Assembly: GCF_003730295.1 (NCBI RefSeq)
Contig: NZ_QTSZ01000007.1
Coordinates: 44,965 to 108,964, forward strand
DNA from: Ornithinibacillus gellani
Lineage (GTDB): Bacteria > Bacillota > Bacilli > Bacillales > Amphibacillaceae
Reading direction: 5' to 3'
DNA length: 64,000 nucleotides
Shown here: positions 1 to 10,536 of the stretch, piece after piece
How the letters are laid out: each line of letters begins with the position of its first letter
Position numbering within the stretch: position 1 is the first letter of the stretch
The notes under the pieces: generated by a model
The model's input: only the letters and a program-made list of their open reading frames with translations
Told to the model about the DNA's origin: nothing
Database searches by the model: none
Made by a program: the position numbers and the translations under genes

Positions 1-327
1 CAAACGGTTGGCACGATATTAACAGGCATTGGCTCATTAAAGCCTGGTGCCGCCTTAAAAAAAGATTTACCGGCAGTCGGGCATATGCATATGATTGGAA
101 TAGTTAATGTGGGCGGATTTATGGAGTATGCTGTCCTACAGCATACAAGATTATCACTCGTCTATGATATCGCTGCATCCATGGCAAATATAATCATAGA
201 TTTGGACAATCAGCTTACAAAACGGTCTATTCGTCGGCAACGTATTATACGCCAACGAAACACAATTGTGGAAGAGCATAAGCGCCCATTCAGAAAAACA
301 CAAAATTTTCTTGGATTACTACGCTAG
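1..327 (+). CDS. yyaC: YyaC-like putative sporulation protease (DUF1256), C-terminal part
   Basis: The left edge cuts this gene; an open frame runs from base 1 to a stop at 325-327. It encodes the end of a YyaC/DUF1256 protein, a spore-former family distantly related to the germination protease GPR. Family-typical stretches are SLKPGA followed by KDLPAVG (residues about 13-28), then GIVNV-GFMEY-VLQ-TRL-LV (about 33-52). After the conserved block there is a basic tail of roughly 40 residues (many R/K) longer and less family-like than the B. subtilis C terminus; it could be a natural extension or the result of a frameshift. The gene is convergent with the leftward DUF554 gene. Function in sporulation is family knowledge, not shown here. 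Confidence 0.75.
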   Translation, partial: QTVGTILTGIGSLKPGAALKKDLPAVGHMHMIGIVNVGGFMEYAVLQHTRLSLVYDIAASMANIIIDLDNQLTKRSIRRQRIIRQRNTIVEEHKRPFRKTQNFLGLLR

Positions 328-534
328 CATCTTATCATCCTTCGTGTCATACATGCTGTGGACCACGCTTGAAGAAGAGTTTATGCTCGTCCTATCAAAA
401 GAACTGGAATGGCGATAGATTTAGATTCCTTTTAATTGAAATGATTAAATGCTTGCCACCAACCTGGGGATTTATGACGTAGTGAAGTTTTGGAGGATGC
501 AGTTGCAGCTACATAACATTTTTCCAATAAAAAA

Positions 535-558
535 GCAGCATATTCTAAAATATGCTGC
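535..558 (-). terminator. Rho-independent terminator after the DUF554 gene
   Basis: Perfect 10-bp inverted repeat (arms 535-544 and 549-558, 4-nt loop). Read on the minus strand it is followed by six T residues, just past the stop of the DUF554 gene. Confidence 0.8.
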
Positions 559-567
559 CCTTCCCTA

Positions 568-1278
568 TCAAGATATGAAATGATAATAAATAGAATATAT
601 CATGATAACGGTTAGTATTGCTGGGAGTAAGTTTCCGATGCGGATGTGAACCACTTTTAATAGATTCAATCCAATTGCAACGATTATAATGCCACCGACT
701 GCAGTTAACTCTACAATAAAACCGTCTAAAAATGCTAACGGCACCAGTCTGTCTATTTGTGTAGCAAGCAATGCAATGATGCCTTGGTATAAGACAACGG
801 GTACGGCAGATAAGATGACGCCAATCCCTAATGTTGTTGTAAGTACCAATGCGGTGAAGCCATCAATAATCCCTTTCGTTATCAAAACTTCATGATCCCC
901 TCGGATACCGCTATCTAAAGCACCTAGTATAGCCATCGCTCCAATAACAAATATAAGTGATGCGGTGACAAACCCTTCTGAAATGGAAAATTGCTCTTGT
1001 TGGCTCTTGAAATGACTGCCAATCCAATTTCCGAAACGATTAATTGCTTTTTCCACCTGTAATAGTTCACCAATGATTGCCCCGCTCAACAAGCTTAACA
1101 AGACAATAATGATCACTTCTGTTTCAAATGCCATCTTCAAGCCAATTAATATAACAGTTAGTGCAATTCCCTGCATCACTGTTTCTTTAAAACGATCTGG
1201 AATTTTGGTGAAAAATAAGCCCAGCAAACTTCCTATGATGATTAGTATTCCATTGATGATTGTTCCGAATAATGCCAT
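568..1278 (-). CDS. DUF554 family membrane protein (YdfK/YqgA-like)
   Basis: A 236-aa protein that is almost wholly hydrophobic, with about seven predicted membrane segments. The opening MALFGTIINGILIIIGSLLG and the motif around IPDRFKETVMQGIAL are typical of DUF554, a family of inner membrane proteins of unknown transport or channel role. Length fits the family. It is last in the leftward block and is followed at once by a terminator. A 22-bp gap separates it from the upstream cysteine-desulfurase-like gene, so they may be cotranscribed. Family assignment is firm; no function can be given. Confidence 0.85.
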   Translation of the reverse strand: MALFGTIINGILIIIGSLLGLFFTKIPDRFKETVMQGIALTVILIGLKMAFETEVIIIVLLSLLSGAIIGELLQVEKAINRFGNWIGSHFKSQQEQFSISEGFVTASLIFVIGAMAILGALDSGIRGDHEVLITKGIIDGFTALVLTTTLGIGVILSAVPVVLYQGIIALLATQIDRLVPLAFLDGFIVELTAVGGIIIVAIGLNLLKVVHIRIGNLLPAILTVIMIYSIYYHFIS

Positions 1279-1300
1279 GCGAATATCTCCATTTTACCCA

Positions 1301-2446
1301 TTACACGCGATAGGCAGCTGCTATTTCTGTCATTGCATGTAGAAATTGGTCTATTTCTGTTTCTGTATTATACATGCTTAAGCTCGCTCTTACAATTCCT
1401 TGATCTAATGTACCAAGCGAATCATGAATGAGTGGACTGCAATGCAAGCCTGCTCGTACACATATGTTATAGCTGGAATCCAAGATCATTGCAATTTCCT
1501 GTGAGTTCGCACCTTCTATATTAAATGCAATAATAGGAAGCCTGTCCTCCCCTACTCCAGGTCCATAGCAACGAATCCCATTTATTTGTTCCAGCCCTTT
1601 TATTAGTTGATTAATAAGGATTGTTTCACGTGGAACATTTTCATGTTTTCTTGACATATAGACTTCTATTGCAGCACCTAAACCGGCAATGGCTGGCACA
1701 TTTAGTGTCCCACTTTCAAAGCGTTCAGGCCATTGTTCAGGTTGTGCCACATTCTCTGAAAATGCTCCTGTTCCACCATGTAAAATCGGTTTCAAGGCTA
1801 TATCACCTTCTACCAACAGCATGCCTGTTCCTTGTGGTCCCATTAAACCTTTATGACCTGGAAAAACGAGCATATTTATTTCATCTGTTTTCATGTCTAT
1901 CGCAATATGTCCCGCAGTTTGTGAGGCGTCAATGAGCACAGGAATTTGTTGTGCTTTGGCAATACCAGCTATTTCTCGAATTGGCACCATATCACCTGTA
2001 ACATTAGAAGCATGTGTCATAGCAATTAATTTGGTTTGTGGGGTGATGGACTTCATAACGCTCCCACAAGAATCTTCCTTCATTGCATCTATATATGTAA
2101 CTTCAATGTCTTTTGTTTTACGCAAATATTCCAATGGCCGTCTAATGGAATTATGTTCCATTGCAGTCGCTATGACATGATTGCCAGCCTGCCACTCTAT
2201 CCCCTTAATCGCTTGATTTAAAGCTGCCGTTGCATTATGAAAATATAATGCCTGTCGCGGGTCACTACATCCAAATGCTTTAGCCGCCTTCTCTCTCACG
2301 TCTGCTACAATTGCACTCGCTTTTCTAGCCAGCATATGCCCTCCCCTACCCGGGTTAGCAGATGCATGCAGCATCGCTTCCTGTACTACTTCCAATACTT
2401 GGGGCGGCTTTTGAAAAGATGTTGCTGCTTGATCAAAATAAATCAT
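1301..2446 (-). CDS. Aminotransferase class V, cysteine-desulfurase-like
   Basis: A 381-aa PLP enzyme of the NifS/SufS/CsdA fold type I group. It opens with YFDQAATSFQKP; the PLP lysine is K199 in FPGHKG, and the putative persulfide cysteine is C336 in RAGLHCSP, consistent with release of sulfur from cysteine. Start: an ATG at 2446 has AAAGGGGGTG six bases upstream; an in-frame open stretch extends further upstream but without homology. It follows parB by about 100 bp. A perfect parS site lies inside the coding sequence at 1622-1637. No IscU/SufU scaffold gene is adjacent, so its sulfur acceptor is unknown. Confidence 0.88.
   Translation of the reverse strand: MIYFDQAATSFQKPPQVLEVVQEAMLHASANPGRGGHMLARKASAIVADVREKAAKAFGCSDPRQALYFHNATAALNQAIKGIEWQAGNHVIATAMEHNSIRRPLEYLRKTKDIEVTYIDAMKEDSCGSVMKSITPQTKLIAMTHASNVTGDMVPIREIAGIAKAQQIPVLIDASQTAGHIAIDMKTDEINMLVFPGHKGLMGPQGTGMLLVEGDIALKPILHGGTGAFSENVAQPEQWPERFESGTLNVPAIAGLGAAIEVYMSRKHENVPRETILINQLIKGLEQINGIRCYGPGVGEDRLPIIAFNIEGANSQEIAMILDSSYNICVRAGLHCSPLIHDSLGTLDQGIVRASLSMYNTETEIDQFLHAMTEIAAAYRV
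1622..1637. promoter_or_regulatory. parS: parS centromere site inside the cysteine-desulfurase gene
   Basis: TGTTTCACGTGGAACA, a 16-bp near-perfect palindrome fitting the Firmicute ParB/Spo0J consensus. The same 16-mer recurs at 5248. ParB loads here as a CTP-dependent clamp and recruits SMC; that function is established for the consensus, and inferred here. Confidence 0.92.
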
Positions 2447-2542
2447 ACCCATCACCCCCTTTATCATTGCATCTATTATATCATGCAATAAAAAGAAAAA
2501 GGATAAATGCCGAAGCACTCATCCTTCAAATTCTATTTTCTT

Positions 2543-3379
2543 TTATTCTGTTTCTAGTAATTCTATAATGCGTTCTAAATCATCATCCGTATAAAATTCA
2601 ATTTCAATTTTACCTTTTCGTTTGCCTCGGTTAATATTTACAGCTGTACCTAAGCGATCACGTAGGATGGATTCTCGTTCCTGAATAAAGATGTCTTTCT
2701 TAATTTGCTTTTTCTTCACAGGTTTTTCATTCAATAAGGTGATGAGCTTTTCTACCTGGCGTACATTTAATTTTTCTTTTCGTATCTTGTGTACACATGG
2801 CATTAACTTATCTTTATCCTTTAATCCTAGCAATGCCCTGCCATGTCCCATGGATAACTCACCATTATTAATATATGCAACAACCTGATCGGGCAGGGAC
2901 AGTAATCTAACAATATTAGCTATATGTGAACGACTTTTACCAAGTCGTTTCGATAGCTCGTCCTGTGTTAGATCCAATTCCCTCATTAAATTGGCATATG
3001 CTTGTGCTTCCTCAATGGCAGTTAAGTCTTCGCGCTGCAGGTTTTCCAATAAGGCAAGTTCCATCATCTTCTCATCGGATAGTTCTTTAACAACTGCAGG
3101 TATAACCTTTAGTCCGGCTTCCTTGGCAGCACGAAATCTTCTTTCTCCAACAACAATTTCATAGCCTTTGATGCTTTTTCGGACTATTAATGGCTGAATG
3201 ATGCCGTATTCTAGGATGGAGTCCTTTAATTCCTCTATTGCATCCGCATGAAAGGTTTTTCTAGGCTGATAAGGATTTGGTCTACACTCAGAGATTGCAA
3301 TCTCTTGAATCATTTCCTCATCATGTTCTTCTATTTCTGGAAAAAACGCGTCAAGCCCTCTACCCAACCCTCGTGCCAT
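2543..3379 (-). CDS. parB: Chromosome partitioning protein ParB/Spo0J
   Basis: A 278-aa ParB CTPase clamp that loads on parS near the origin and drives chromosome organisation and segregation; in spore formers it also acts through ParA/Soj on initiation and sporulation. Visible: the N-terminal [10 protein letters not shown], the CTP-binding GERR motif at 78-81, a helix-turn-helix at about 138-160 ([16 protein letters not shown]), and a C-terminal dimerisation segment. Length is normal. The start overlaps the end of parA by 20 bp, so the two are translationally coupled. It is distinguished from the paralogue noc by neighbour order and by absence of the Noc membrane helix. Confidence 0.96.
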   Translation of the reverse strand: MARGLGRGLDAFFPEIEEHDEEMIQEIAISECRPNPYQPRKTFHADAIEELKDSILEYGIIQPLIVRKSIKGYEIVVGERRFRAAKEAGLKVIPAVVKELSDEKMMELALLENLQREDLTAIEEAQAYANLMRELDLTQDELSKRLGKSRSHIANIVRLLSLPDQVVAYINNGELSMGHGRALLGLKDKDKLMPCVHKIRKEKLNVRQVEKLITLLNEKPVKKKQIKKDIFIQERESILRDRLGTAVNINRGKRKGKIEIEFYTDDDLERIIELLETE

Positions 3380-4133
3380 TCTCCATCACTTCCTTAGCTA
3401 ATTCTAGATACACCTCTGCTCCACGAGATTTCGGATCATATGTAATGATCGGTTTACCATGGCTCGGTGCTTCACCTAAACGAACATTTCTCGGAATAAT
3501 AGACTTATATACTTTGTCTTGGAAGTATTTCTTCACTTCTTCGATAACCTGTAACCCTAGATTTGTTCTTGCATCCAGCATGGTTAGTAACACACCTTCA
3601 ATCATTAGGCGCTTGTTCAAATGCTTTTGAACCAATCGAATCGTATTTAATAGCTGACTTAATCCTTCCAACGCGTAATATTCACATTGAACCGGTATTA
3701 AAACTGAATCAGATGAAGTTAATGCATTGATTGTCAGCAAGCCTAATGAAGGCGGGCAGTCAATAATGATATAATCATAGACTTTCTTTAAGCTCTCCAA
3801 TGATTCCTTCAAGCGAATTTCTCTTGAAATAGTTGGCACGAGCTCAATTTCTGCTCCTGCCAGCTGAATCGTTGCAGGAATAATGTCTAAATTTACTACA
3901 TCAGTAGGAAAACATACATCTTTGGCAGGGACATCCTCTACAAGCACATTATAAATACATTGATTTACGTCCGCTTTATTGATGCCTACCCCACTCGTTG
4001 CGTTTCCCTGCGGATCAATATCGACAAGCAATACTTTATTGCCCAATTGTGCCAAACATGCACTTAAGTTGACGGAGGAAGTTGTTTTTCCTACTCCACC
4101 CTTTTGATTAGCGATGGATATTATTTTTCCCAT
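3360..4133 (-). CDS. parA: Chromosome partitioning ATPase ParA/Soj
   Basis: A 257-aa ParA/MinD-type ATPase. The deviant Walker A KGGVGKTT is at 11-18, and [14 protein letters not shown] (about 35-48) carries the A' motif. It works with ParB: ATP dimers bind DNA nonspecifically, and Soj also inhibits or stimulates DnaA in B. subtilis. The gene precedes and overlaps parB in one operon and lies 170 bp downstream of noc, separated by a stem-loop at 4256-4285. No changes are seen in key residues. Confidence 0.96.
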   Translation of the reverse strand: MGKIISIANQKGGVGKTTSSVNLSACLAQLGNKVLLVDIDPQGNATSGVGINKADVNQCIYNVLVEDVPAKDVCFPTDVVNLDIIPATIQLAGAEIELVPTISREIRLKESLESLKKVYDYIIIDCPPSLGLLTINALTSSDSVLIPVQCEYYALEGLSQLLNTIRLVQKHLNKRLMIEGVLLTMLDARTNLGLQVIEEVKKYFQDKVYKSIIPRNVRLGEAPSHGKPIITYDPKSRGAEVYLELAKEVMENGTRVG

Positions 4134-4255
4134 GTTTTCACCTACCTAGTCTATCTATTTTATTCTATCACTTTTATCTCTTGAATAAGTCATTTAAGTG
4201 GATTTTGTTAGAGATTTGTAATGAAGCTATTATATTTCGCAGTTTTCAGATGGAA

Positions 4256-4285
4256 ATCCCCACCTCCGATCACAAAGGTGGGGAT
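4256..4285 (-). terminator. Stem-loop between noc and parA
   Basis: A 10-bp perfect stem (4256-4265 with 4276-4285) immediately downstream of noc. There is no long T tract on the minus strand (only TCCATCTG), so termination may be weak or the hairpin may act in mRNA processing. Confidence 0.4.
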
Positions 4286-4303
4286 GGATATAAGGAAAAT
4301 ATA

Positions 4304-5161
4304 TTATTTCTTTTTAGGTATTTTAATCGTAATTTGATAATAATCTTCTAGTTCTTGTTCATCCGATTCAACAGCTACACCAGTATCTGATACCATGGAC
4401 AAGGATTGTCTAATCGTGTTCATAGCAATGCGCACATCTTTATTAAATCCTTTTAATCTAGGCTTTTTCTTTACGGGTACGGGATCATTCATTTTTGCGA
4501 TCCGCTCTTCCGTCTGTTTTACATTTAAGCCTCGTTCTAATATAATGGCAAGTAATTTTAACTGTTTTTCTTCATCTTTCAGCTTAATTAACGCACGCGC
4601 ATGGCGTTCGGTAATTTGTTTTTGCAACAGTGCTTGCTGTACCTCATCTGGAAGCTTTAATAAACGTAATTTATTTGCAACTGTTGATTGATTCTTACCT
4701 AAACGCTGAGCTAATGCCTCTTGGGTTAAATCATGCAATTCCAATAGCTGCTGATAGGCAAGCGCCTCTTCAATTACTGTCAATTCCTCACGTTGGAGGT
4801 TTTCAATCAGCGCGACGGAAGCAGTCTGCGTATCTGTCATCTCTCGAATAATAGCAGAAACACGTTCCCACCCGAGCACTTGAACAGCACGCCATCTTCT
4901 TTCCCCTGCAATCAGCTCATATTTATCATCGTCCATTTTACGAACAACTATGGGCTGAATCATACCATGTGTATTTATTGTTTGCGCCAATTCAGCGATT
5001 TTTTCATCATCGAAAATCGTTCTCGGCTGAAATTGATTTGGTTCAATTTGATCAACCGGCAGCTGGATTACCTCATCCGGATGAAAGGATTCTTCCACTT
5101 TCTCGTCTTCAGAATTGGATTTATCCCCCAAGCCAAATATTCTATTAAAAGGCTGCAACAC
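4304..5161 (-). CDS. noc: Nucleoid occlusion protein Noc
   Basis: A 285-aa ParB-family DNA-binding protein that prevents Z-ring assembly over the nucleoid. The N terminus [14 protein letters not shown] matches the short amphipathic membrane-targeting helix of Noc and is absent from ParB. GERR (86-89) is the CTP-binding motif, and a helix-turn-helix spans about 150-170. Noc recognises its own sites (NBS, ATTTCCCGGGAAAT), not parS. It lies between rsmG and parA as in B. subtilis. A parS site sits in the gap upstream of its start. Confidence 0.94.
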   Translation of the reverse strand: MLQPFNRIFGLGDKSNSEDEKVEESFHPDEVIQLPVDQIEPNQFQPRTIFDDEKIAELAQTINTHGMIQPIVVRKMDDDKYELIAGERRWRAVQVLGWERVSAIIREMTDTQTASVALIENLQREELTVIEEALAYQQLLELHDLTQEALAQRLGKNQSTVANKLRLLKLPDEVQQALLQKQITERHARALIKLKDEEKQLKLLAIILERGLNVKQTEERIAKMNDPVPVKKKPRLKGFNKDVRIAMNTIRQSLSMVSDTGVAVESDEQELEDYYQITIKIPKKK

Positions 5162-5247
5162 AATCCAACACCACCTTCACTAATAAATAGACTAGCAGTA
5201 TACTTCTCTCTATCTATGTATATGCCAATAAAAAAGCGCAAGCAAAA

Positions 5248-5263
5248 TGTTTCACGTGGAACA
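5248..5263. promoter_or_regulatory. parS: parS centromere site in the rsmG-noc gap
   Basis: TGTTTCACGTGGAACA, identical to the site at 1622 and 87 bp upstream of the noc start. ParB binding here could both load clamps and affect noc transcription; the latter is inference. Confidence 0.93.
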
Positions 5264-5392
5264 TTTGCCACGAATCGTCTGTATACTCTATTTTACCATA
5301 GATACAAAGTGAAAGGTAAGAAACAATTCGATGGCAATTTACGAATACATTTATTTGTCTCGCTCACTCATTAAATGGAAATTAATTACATT

Positions 5393-6109
5393 TTATTCGA
5401 TAGGCTCTTTATTTGGTGTACCCGGTTTGCGTGGATACTTTTTCGGTGTCTGTCGTTTTTTGGCAATCACAATGATGGAGCGCTCACTTTCTTCCTCTGG
5501 TAATGTAAAGGAATGATAAGCGGCTACTTCCCCTCCCAGTACTTGCAATGCCGTTCCAGCAAGATCCAGTTCTTCCTTCGCCTGTGCACCTTTCATCGCA
5601 AGAAATACCCCACCCTTTTTCACCAGTGGCAGGCATAATTCACTCAAAACAGACATGCGTGCAACTGCACGTGCTGTTACGATATCAAAGGATTCACGAA
5701 ATTGCTTGTTTTTACCGAATGTCTCTGCACGGTCATGATAAAATGCAACCTTTTCCAAGCCTAAAGCTTCAGCAAGATGATTTAAAAATACAATCCGCTT
5801 TTTTAAGGAGTCTACAATGGTTACCTTTAGTTCAGGAAAACATATTTTTAGTGGGATACTTGGGAATCCCGCTCCTGCTCCAACATCACAGATCGTATGC
5901 TCACCAGAAAAATCATAATGAAAGGCAGCTGAAATCGAATCATAAAAATGTTTTAAATAAACATCTTCTTTCACAGTCAATGCAGTTAAATTAATTTTTT
6001 CATTCCACTCTACTAGAATTTGAAAATAAAGCTCAAATTGTTTAAGCTGGGTTTCATTCAACAGAATACCATGCTGCTTTAATTCAGCGGCAAATTGTTC
6101 GGGATTCAT
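5393..6109 (-). CDS. rsmG: 16S rRNA (guanine527-N7)-methyltransferase RsmG
   Basis: A 238-aa SAM-dependent methyltransferase that modifies G527 of 16S rRNA (formerly GidB). The SAM-binding motif [14 protein letters not shown] lies at 74-87, and DSLKKR-FLN and TARAVA follow as in the family. Start: the ATG at 6109 has AAGGAG seven bases upstream; an upstream in-frame ATG lacks this site. A length of 238 aa matches the family norm. It follows mnmG by 101 bp in the leftward block. Loss of RsmG gives low-level streptomycin resistance in other bacteria; this copy looks intact. Confidence 0.95.
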   Translation of the reverse strand: MNPEQFAAELKQHGILLNETQLKQFELYFQILVEWNEKINLTALTVKEDVYLKHFYDSISAAFHYDFSGEHTICDVGAGAGFPSIPLKICFPELKVTIVDSLKKRIVFLNHLAEALGLEKVAFYHDRAETFGKNKQFRESFDIVTARAVARMSVLSELCLPLVKKGGVFLAMKGAQAKEELDLAGTALQVLGGEVAAYHSFTLPEEESERSIIVIAKKRQTPKKYPRKPGTPNKEPIE

Positions 6110-6209
6110 GTACAGTCTCCTTTTCATACCAATTCGTCTATCCGAGGTTAATCATTGGCTCAATATGTATGCAGCATCCAGAATTCCCTCCAGATGCTGC
6201 GTTAGCTTA

Positions 6210-8096
6210 TTAATTAGCGACCTTGGCTATTTTTCCATGTTCAATATAGATGAGCAAAATAGAGATATCAGCTGGGTTTACGCCAGCAATCCGTGATGCC
6301 TGCCCAACGGATAGTGGTCGTACCTGCTTTAATTTTTCCTTTGCTTCCGTAGCAATACCGCTTATGGCATCATAGTCAATGTTGTCCGGTATTTTTTTAT
6401 CTTCCATCTTCAACATGCGGTCTACTTGTTCGTTTGCTTTTTTAATATAGCCTTCATATTTGACTTGAATTTCTACCTGCTCTTTTACCTCTGTTGGTAA
6501 TGTTTCTTCTGCACCGATCATTTTTTCAATCGTTGCATACGTGATTTCTGGACGCTTCAGTAAATCATAAGCTTTAATAGCATCCTTCAATGCTGTAGAT
6601 TTCGCTTCAGCCATTTGTTCCTGAATGGTCGCATTTGGCTTAATCGTTATTTTTTTCAAACGTTGCTTTTCTTGTTCGATTAAACGATTTTTTTCTACAA
6701 ATTTTGCATAGCGTTCCTCACGAATTAATCCAAGTGAATGACCGAGCTCTGTCAAACGAATGTCTGCATTATCATGACGTAATAATAGACGATATTCCGC
6801 CCGAGATGTTAATAGACGATATGGCTCTTTTGTTCCTTTTGTAACCAAATCATCAATTAACACACCAATATACGCCTGGGAACGATCCAAAATAACAGGT
6901 TCTTTCCCAAATACCTTGCAAGCTGCATTAATTCCTGCCATGATTCCCTGTGCTGCTGCTTCTTCATAACCGGATGTACCATTAATTTGGCCGGCAGTGA
7001 ATAGCCCGGACACAGCTTTCGATTCCAATGTTGGCCATAGCTGTGTTGGGATGACAGCATCGTATTCAATCGCATAGCCAGGACGCATAATTTCAGCGTT
7101 TTCCAGGCCAGGAACAGAGCGGACAATGTCATATTGAATCGATTCCGGTAAAGAGGTGGAAAGTCCTTGAACATATACCTCTTCTGTTTCACGTCCCTCC
7201 GGCTCCAAAAATACCTGATGACGCGGCTTATCATGAAAACGAACAATTTTATCCTCAATGGACGGGCAATAACGTGGTCCTGTCCCCCGCTTCATACCAG
7301 AATACATGGCAGACAACGTTAAATTATCGTTAATTACCTGATGGGTCGTTTCATTTGTGTAAGTTAACCAGCATGGAATTTGGTCCAAAATGAATTCTGT
7401 TGTTTCATACGAGAATCCTTGAGGCTTCTCATCTCCTGGCTGGATTTCTGTTTTGGAATAATCAATGGTATGGCTATTAACACGTGGTGGCGTACCTGTT
7501 TTAAAGCGTGTCAATTCAAAGCCATGCTTCTCCAAATCCTCCGATAGCTTAATGGAAACGCGCTGGTTATTTGGACCACTTTCATATTCCAGATCACCCA
7601 TTAGCACTTTTCCACGCATAAATGTACCAGTAGTTACGATGACCGTATCAGCATAGTAAGCTGATTTAGTTTCTGTCAGCACACCCTTACAGACACCATC
7701 CTCAATGATCAGCTCGTCGACCATCCCTTGTCTTAGGGTAATATTTTCTTCATTTTCAAGTATATTTTTCATTTCTCGAATATACAATGGCTTATCTGCC
7801 TGGGCCCGTAATGCTTGCACTGCCGGTCCTTTACCTGTATTCAACATCCGCATTTGGATGTATGTTTTATCAATTACCTTTGCCATGACCCCACCAAGGG
7901 CATCTATTTCACGTACAACAATCCCTTTTGCTGGTCCACCAAGTGATGGATTGCAGGGCATAAAGGCAATCATATCTAAATTCAATGTCAGCATGAGTGT
8001 TTTGGCGCCCATTCGTGCAGCAGCAATACCTGCTTCACAGCCAGCATGGCCAGCACCAATAACAATGACATCATATTTTCCTGCATTGTACACCAT
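6210..8096 (-). CDS. mnmG: tRNA uridine-5-carboxymethylaminomethyl modification enzyme MnmG
   Basis: A 628-aa FAD- and NADH-dependent enzyme that, with MnmE, installs the (carboxymethyl)aminomethyl group on wobble U34 of several tRNAs. It has an N-terminal FAD-binding GAGHAGCEA at about 14-22 and the signature block around [17 protein letters not shown]; the C-terminal helical part ends near [19 protein letters not shown]. Length is normal. It is 60 bp downstream of mnmE, its partner subunit, and probably cotranscribed with it. Formerly gidA, named for proximity to the origin. Confidence 0.97.
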   Translation of the reverse strand: MVYNAGKYDVIVIGAGHAGCEAGIAAARMGAKTLMLTLNLDMIAFMPCNPSLGGPAKGIVVREIDALGGVMAKVIDKTYIQMRMLNTGKGPAVQALRAQADKPLYIREMKNILENEENITLRQGMVDELIIEDGVCKGVLTETKSAYYADTVIVTTGTFMRGKVLMGDLEYESGPNNQRVSIKLSEDLEKHGFELTRFKTGTPPRVNSHTIDYSKTEIQPGDEKPQGFSYETTEFILDQIPCWLTYTNETTHQVINDNLTLSAMYSGMKRGTGPRYCPSIEDKIVRFHDKPRHQVFLEPEGRETEEVYVQGLSTSLPESIQYDIVRSVPGLENAEIMRPGYAIEYDAVIPTQLWPTLESKAVSGLFTAGQINGTSGYEEAAAQGIMAGINAACKVFGKEPVILDRSQAYIGVLIDDLVTKGTKEPYRLLTSRAEYRLLLRHDNADIRLTELGHSLGLIREERYAKFVEKNRLIEQEKQRLKKITIKPNATIQEQMAEAKSTALKDAIKAYDLLKRPEITYATIEKMIGAEETLPTEVKEQVEIQVKYEGYIKKANEQVDRMLKMEDKKIPDNIDYDAISGIATEAKEKLKQVRPLSVGQASRIAGVNPADISILLIYIEHGKIAKVAN

Positions 8097-8156
8097 CTTA
8101 TTTCATCCTCTCTTTTCTTATCATCCACTAATCCTTACGATATATCGTTTTATTCC

Positions 8157-9533
8157 TTATTTTCCAAGACAAAATTGTGAAAACAACTGGTTGATCAATC
8201 CGTCACTCGCTGTATCGCCGATAATTTCACCTAAAAACTCCCAGGTGCGTGTCACATCAATTTGCACAATATCCAGAGGCATTCCCAATTCCAGAGCTTC
8301 CATTGCATCTTCCAGTGCTTGTTTTGCCTGTTTGAGCAGCTGAATATGTCTTACATTGGAAACATACGTCATATCGCCAACATCTAAATCTCCTGAAAAG
8401 AAGGTACCAGCAATCGCAGCTTCTAATTCGTCGATTCCTTCCTCTTGTATTAAAGAAGTGGAAATAACAGGATGATCTCCTGCCAGCTGTTTCACTTGTT
8501 CCAAATCAAGCTGTTGCTCCAAATCTGTTTTATTAATAATGACAATGAATTCCAGTCCGCGTACGACCTCGAATAAAGCCAAATCCTCTTTCGTCAATGC
8601 ATCATTATAGTTTAACACAAAAAGCACCAAATCCGATTCCATCAACGCTTGTCTGGACCGCTCCACACCAATTTTTTCAACAATATCCTCTGTTTCCCGG
8701 ATTCCGGCCGTATCTACAAGCCGTAATGGCACGCCACGTACATTCACATATTCTTCAATAATATCCCTTGTTGTACCGGGAATATCTGTTACGATAGCTT
8801 TGTTTTCTTGAACAAGCGTATTCAGCAAGGAGGATTTCCCAACATTTGGTCTGCCAATAATGGCCGTCGCCAGTCCTTCACGCAATATTTTTCCTTGCTT
8901 GGCAACAGATAGCAATTCTTCAATTTCTGCATGCACGGCTTTTGTTTTTTCCCGCATCATTTCATGCGACATTTCCTCGACATCATCATATTCCGGGTAA
9001 TCAATATTTACCTCTACATGAGCAACCGTTTCTAATAGAGATTGTCGATATTTCTGAATCAAACCGGATAGCCTTCCATCCATTTGCTTTAAAGCAACAG
9101 ACATTGCTTTATCTGTTTTGGCACGAATTAGATCCATCACTGCTTCTGCCTGCGATAAATCAATTCGTCCATTAAGAAAAGCACGTTTTGTAAATTCGCC
9201 GGGCTCTGCGATACGTGCTCCTTTACCAAGGATGATATCCAACACACGATTGACCGCGACCATCCCACCATGGCAATTGATTTCAACAATATCCTCACGG
9301 GTAAATGTTTTCGGCGCACGCATTACCGAAAGCATGACTTCATCTGCAATCTCATTTGTCTCCGGATCCATCACTTTTCCATAATGAATGGTATGAGATT
9401 CCACTGCTTCTAAATCTTTCCCTTGAAACAATTCATTGGCAATTCGAATGGCATCTGGACCACTCAATCTCACAATTGCTATTGCACCTTCTCCAACCGG
9501 GGTTGAAATCGCCGTTATCGTATCTGTTTCCAT
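8157..9533 (-). CDS. mnmE: tRNA modification GTPase MnmE
   Basis: A 458-aa GTPase that forms the MnmEG complex for U34 modification. The N-terminal formyl-THF-binding domain starts [21 protein letters not shown]; the G domain has GRPNVGKS at 227-234, then [14 protein letters not shown] and NKTD. The C-terminal CLGK holds the family's invariant cysteine. Start at 9533: GGAGGTG lies six bases upstream. In most Bacilli jag lies directly upstream; here a 2.9-kb insertion separates them. The region just before the start contains several DnaA boxes, so its promoter may be influenced by DnaA. Confidence 0.96.
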   Translation of the reverse strand: METDTITAISTPVGEGAIAIVRLSGPDAIRIANELFQGKDLEAVESHTIHYGKVMDPETNEIADEVMLSVMRAPKTFTREDIVEINCHGGMVAVNRVLDIILGKGARIAEPGEFTKRAFLNGRIDLSQAEAVMDLIRAKTDKAMSVALKQMDGRLSGLIQKYRQSLLETVAHVEVNIDYPEYDDVEEMSHEMMREKTKAVHAEIEELLSVAKQGKILREGLATAIIGRPNVGKSSLLNTLVQENKAIVTDIPGTTRDIIEEYVNVRGVPLRLVDTAGIRETEDIVEKIGVERSRQALMESDLVLFVLNYNDALTKEDLALFEVVRGLEFIVIINKTDLEQQLDLEQVKQLAGDHPVISTSLIQEEGIDELEAAIAGTFFSGDLDVGDMTYVSNVRHIQLLKQAKQALEDAMEALELGMPLDIVQIDVTRTWEFLGEIIGDTASDGLINQLFSQFCLGK

Positions 9534-9586
9534 CCCTGTCACCTCCAACACAAACCCTTCTATATGAAAAATTCACTATACGAATA

Positions 9587-9738
9587 TTATCCACAAACTT
9601 TTTAATGTCACTAACATAATAGAATAACATAAAAAAAACGAAAAATAAACTTATCCACAATTGGAATTTTTGTCTTTTTTTATGGTGTTTTATCCACATG
9701 TGGATAATGAGATTTTTCATTTTCATAGACTATCCACA
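9587..9738. promoter_or_regulatory. DnaA-box cluster upstream of mnmE
   Basis: Four perfect TTATCCACA-type 9-mers: 9587-9595 (+), 9651-9659 (+), 9690-9698 (+) and 9699-9707 (-), the last two forming the palindrome TTATCCACATGTGGATAA. CTATCCACA at 9730-9738 is one base off. The stretch between boxes (about 9605-9650) is very A/T rich. It lies about 6.2 kb from the oriC cluster next to dnaA. Boxes are certain; binding is inferred. Confidence 0.8.
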
Positions 9739-9952
9739 AAGCCTCTCTGTTTTAATGCGTTCGCAGCTGAGAACTTTTGTGAAAAGCAGATGTTGGTTTT
9801 GGGGCTTTTAAGATGGCGTATTTCCAGTCAACAAGAGTACACACGCTTATATTGGCATACCCTTTCCAATATGTGCTCTCCAAGGGTAAAAACAAGTTTA
9901 AAAAATTAAGTCTAAAATCAAAACCAGTTCACCATCACTGGCGAATAAAAAA

Positions 9953-9993
9953 TATCATCCGGCTACAAAACTTGTTTTTGTAGCCGGATGATG
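9953..9993. terminator. Strong bidirectional hairpin with no adjacent gene
   Basis: An uninterrupted stem of about 18 bp (9953-9970 with 9976-9993, last pair G-T) and a 5-nt loop. It is flanked by TTTTA on the right and A-rich sequence on the left, so it can act as a terminator in either direction. No intact gene ends here; it may be left from a lost gene or shield mnmE and the DnaA boxes from read-through. Confidence 0.6.
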
Positions 9994-10338
9994 TTTTAGC
10001 ATAAACTCCCCATACATATTCAGTTGTTTTATACATTTTTGAAATGCTGAAATATTTAAATTAAGTGGCGAGGTGAGGGGTTTCCCTCTCACCTTCTAGT
10101 TGTTTGTGGCATCCTTATCCGTTCGGCGAAGGAAAGAGACTGAGACAATACTATTTCTATCCAAATCAAAAAACGACAATTAATACATTTCTATTTCCTG
10201 ATTTTCTGAAAATAGGGAAATAGCCTTTTATATTAAACCGTTTCACAATAGGTCATTGCCGGAATAAAACCGATCATTAAACGAAAATATAATACAATTA
10301 TTCGTGTTTCAGCTCATACAGATATTGGTTGAAACGGC

Positions 10339-10432
10339 AGGTGGTCGACTCCTGCGGGAGGAAGGCCTAGATAAGACCCCGCAAGGCGTAGCCTGAGGAG
10401 GCTTATCAGCCGCCCGCGGAAAGCGACCACCT
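10339..10432. repeat. Bacillaceae palindromic intergenic repeat
   Basis: A 94-bp element bounded by a perfect 9-bp inverted repeat (AGGTGGTCG at 10339-10347, CGACCACCT at 10424-10432) with GC-rich internal arms: CTCCTGCGGGA, GACCCCGCAAGG, GGAGGCTTATC, CGCCCGCGGAAAGCGA. This pattern resembles a repeat common between genes in Bacillaceae (from memory, not searched). It can fold into a multi-branched hairpin. Confidence 0.7.
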
Positions 10433-10536
10433 AGAATGGAAGCCTTTTGCTCAAATTATAAAGTTTGGTTTTTGGAGCGCTCTTTTGAATTATGAAATTG
10501 TTTCAAATAAATGATCAAAATGGGGGTGTTTTTTCG

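Noticed and set aside
7185..7200. TGTTTCACGT in mnmG as a possible parS
   Set aside because: The right half does not match the palindrome.
9661..9909. Open frame of 82 codons on the plus strand after the DnaA boxes
   Set aside because: Its start lies in DnaA-box sequence, it lacks a ribosome site, and it contains an inverted repeat; no family features.
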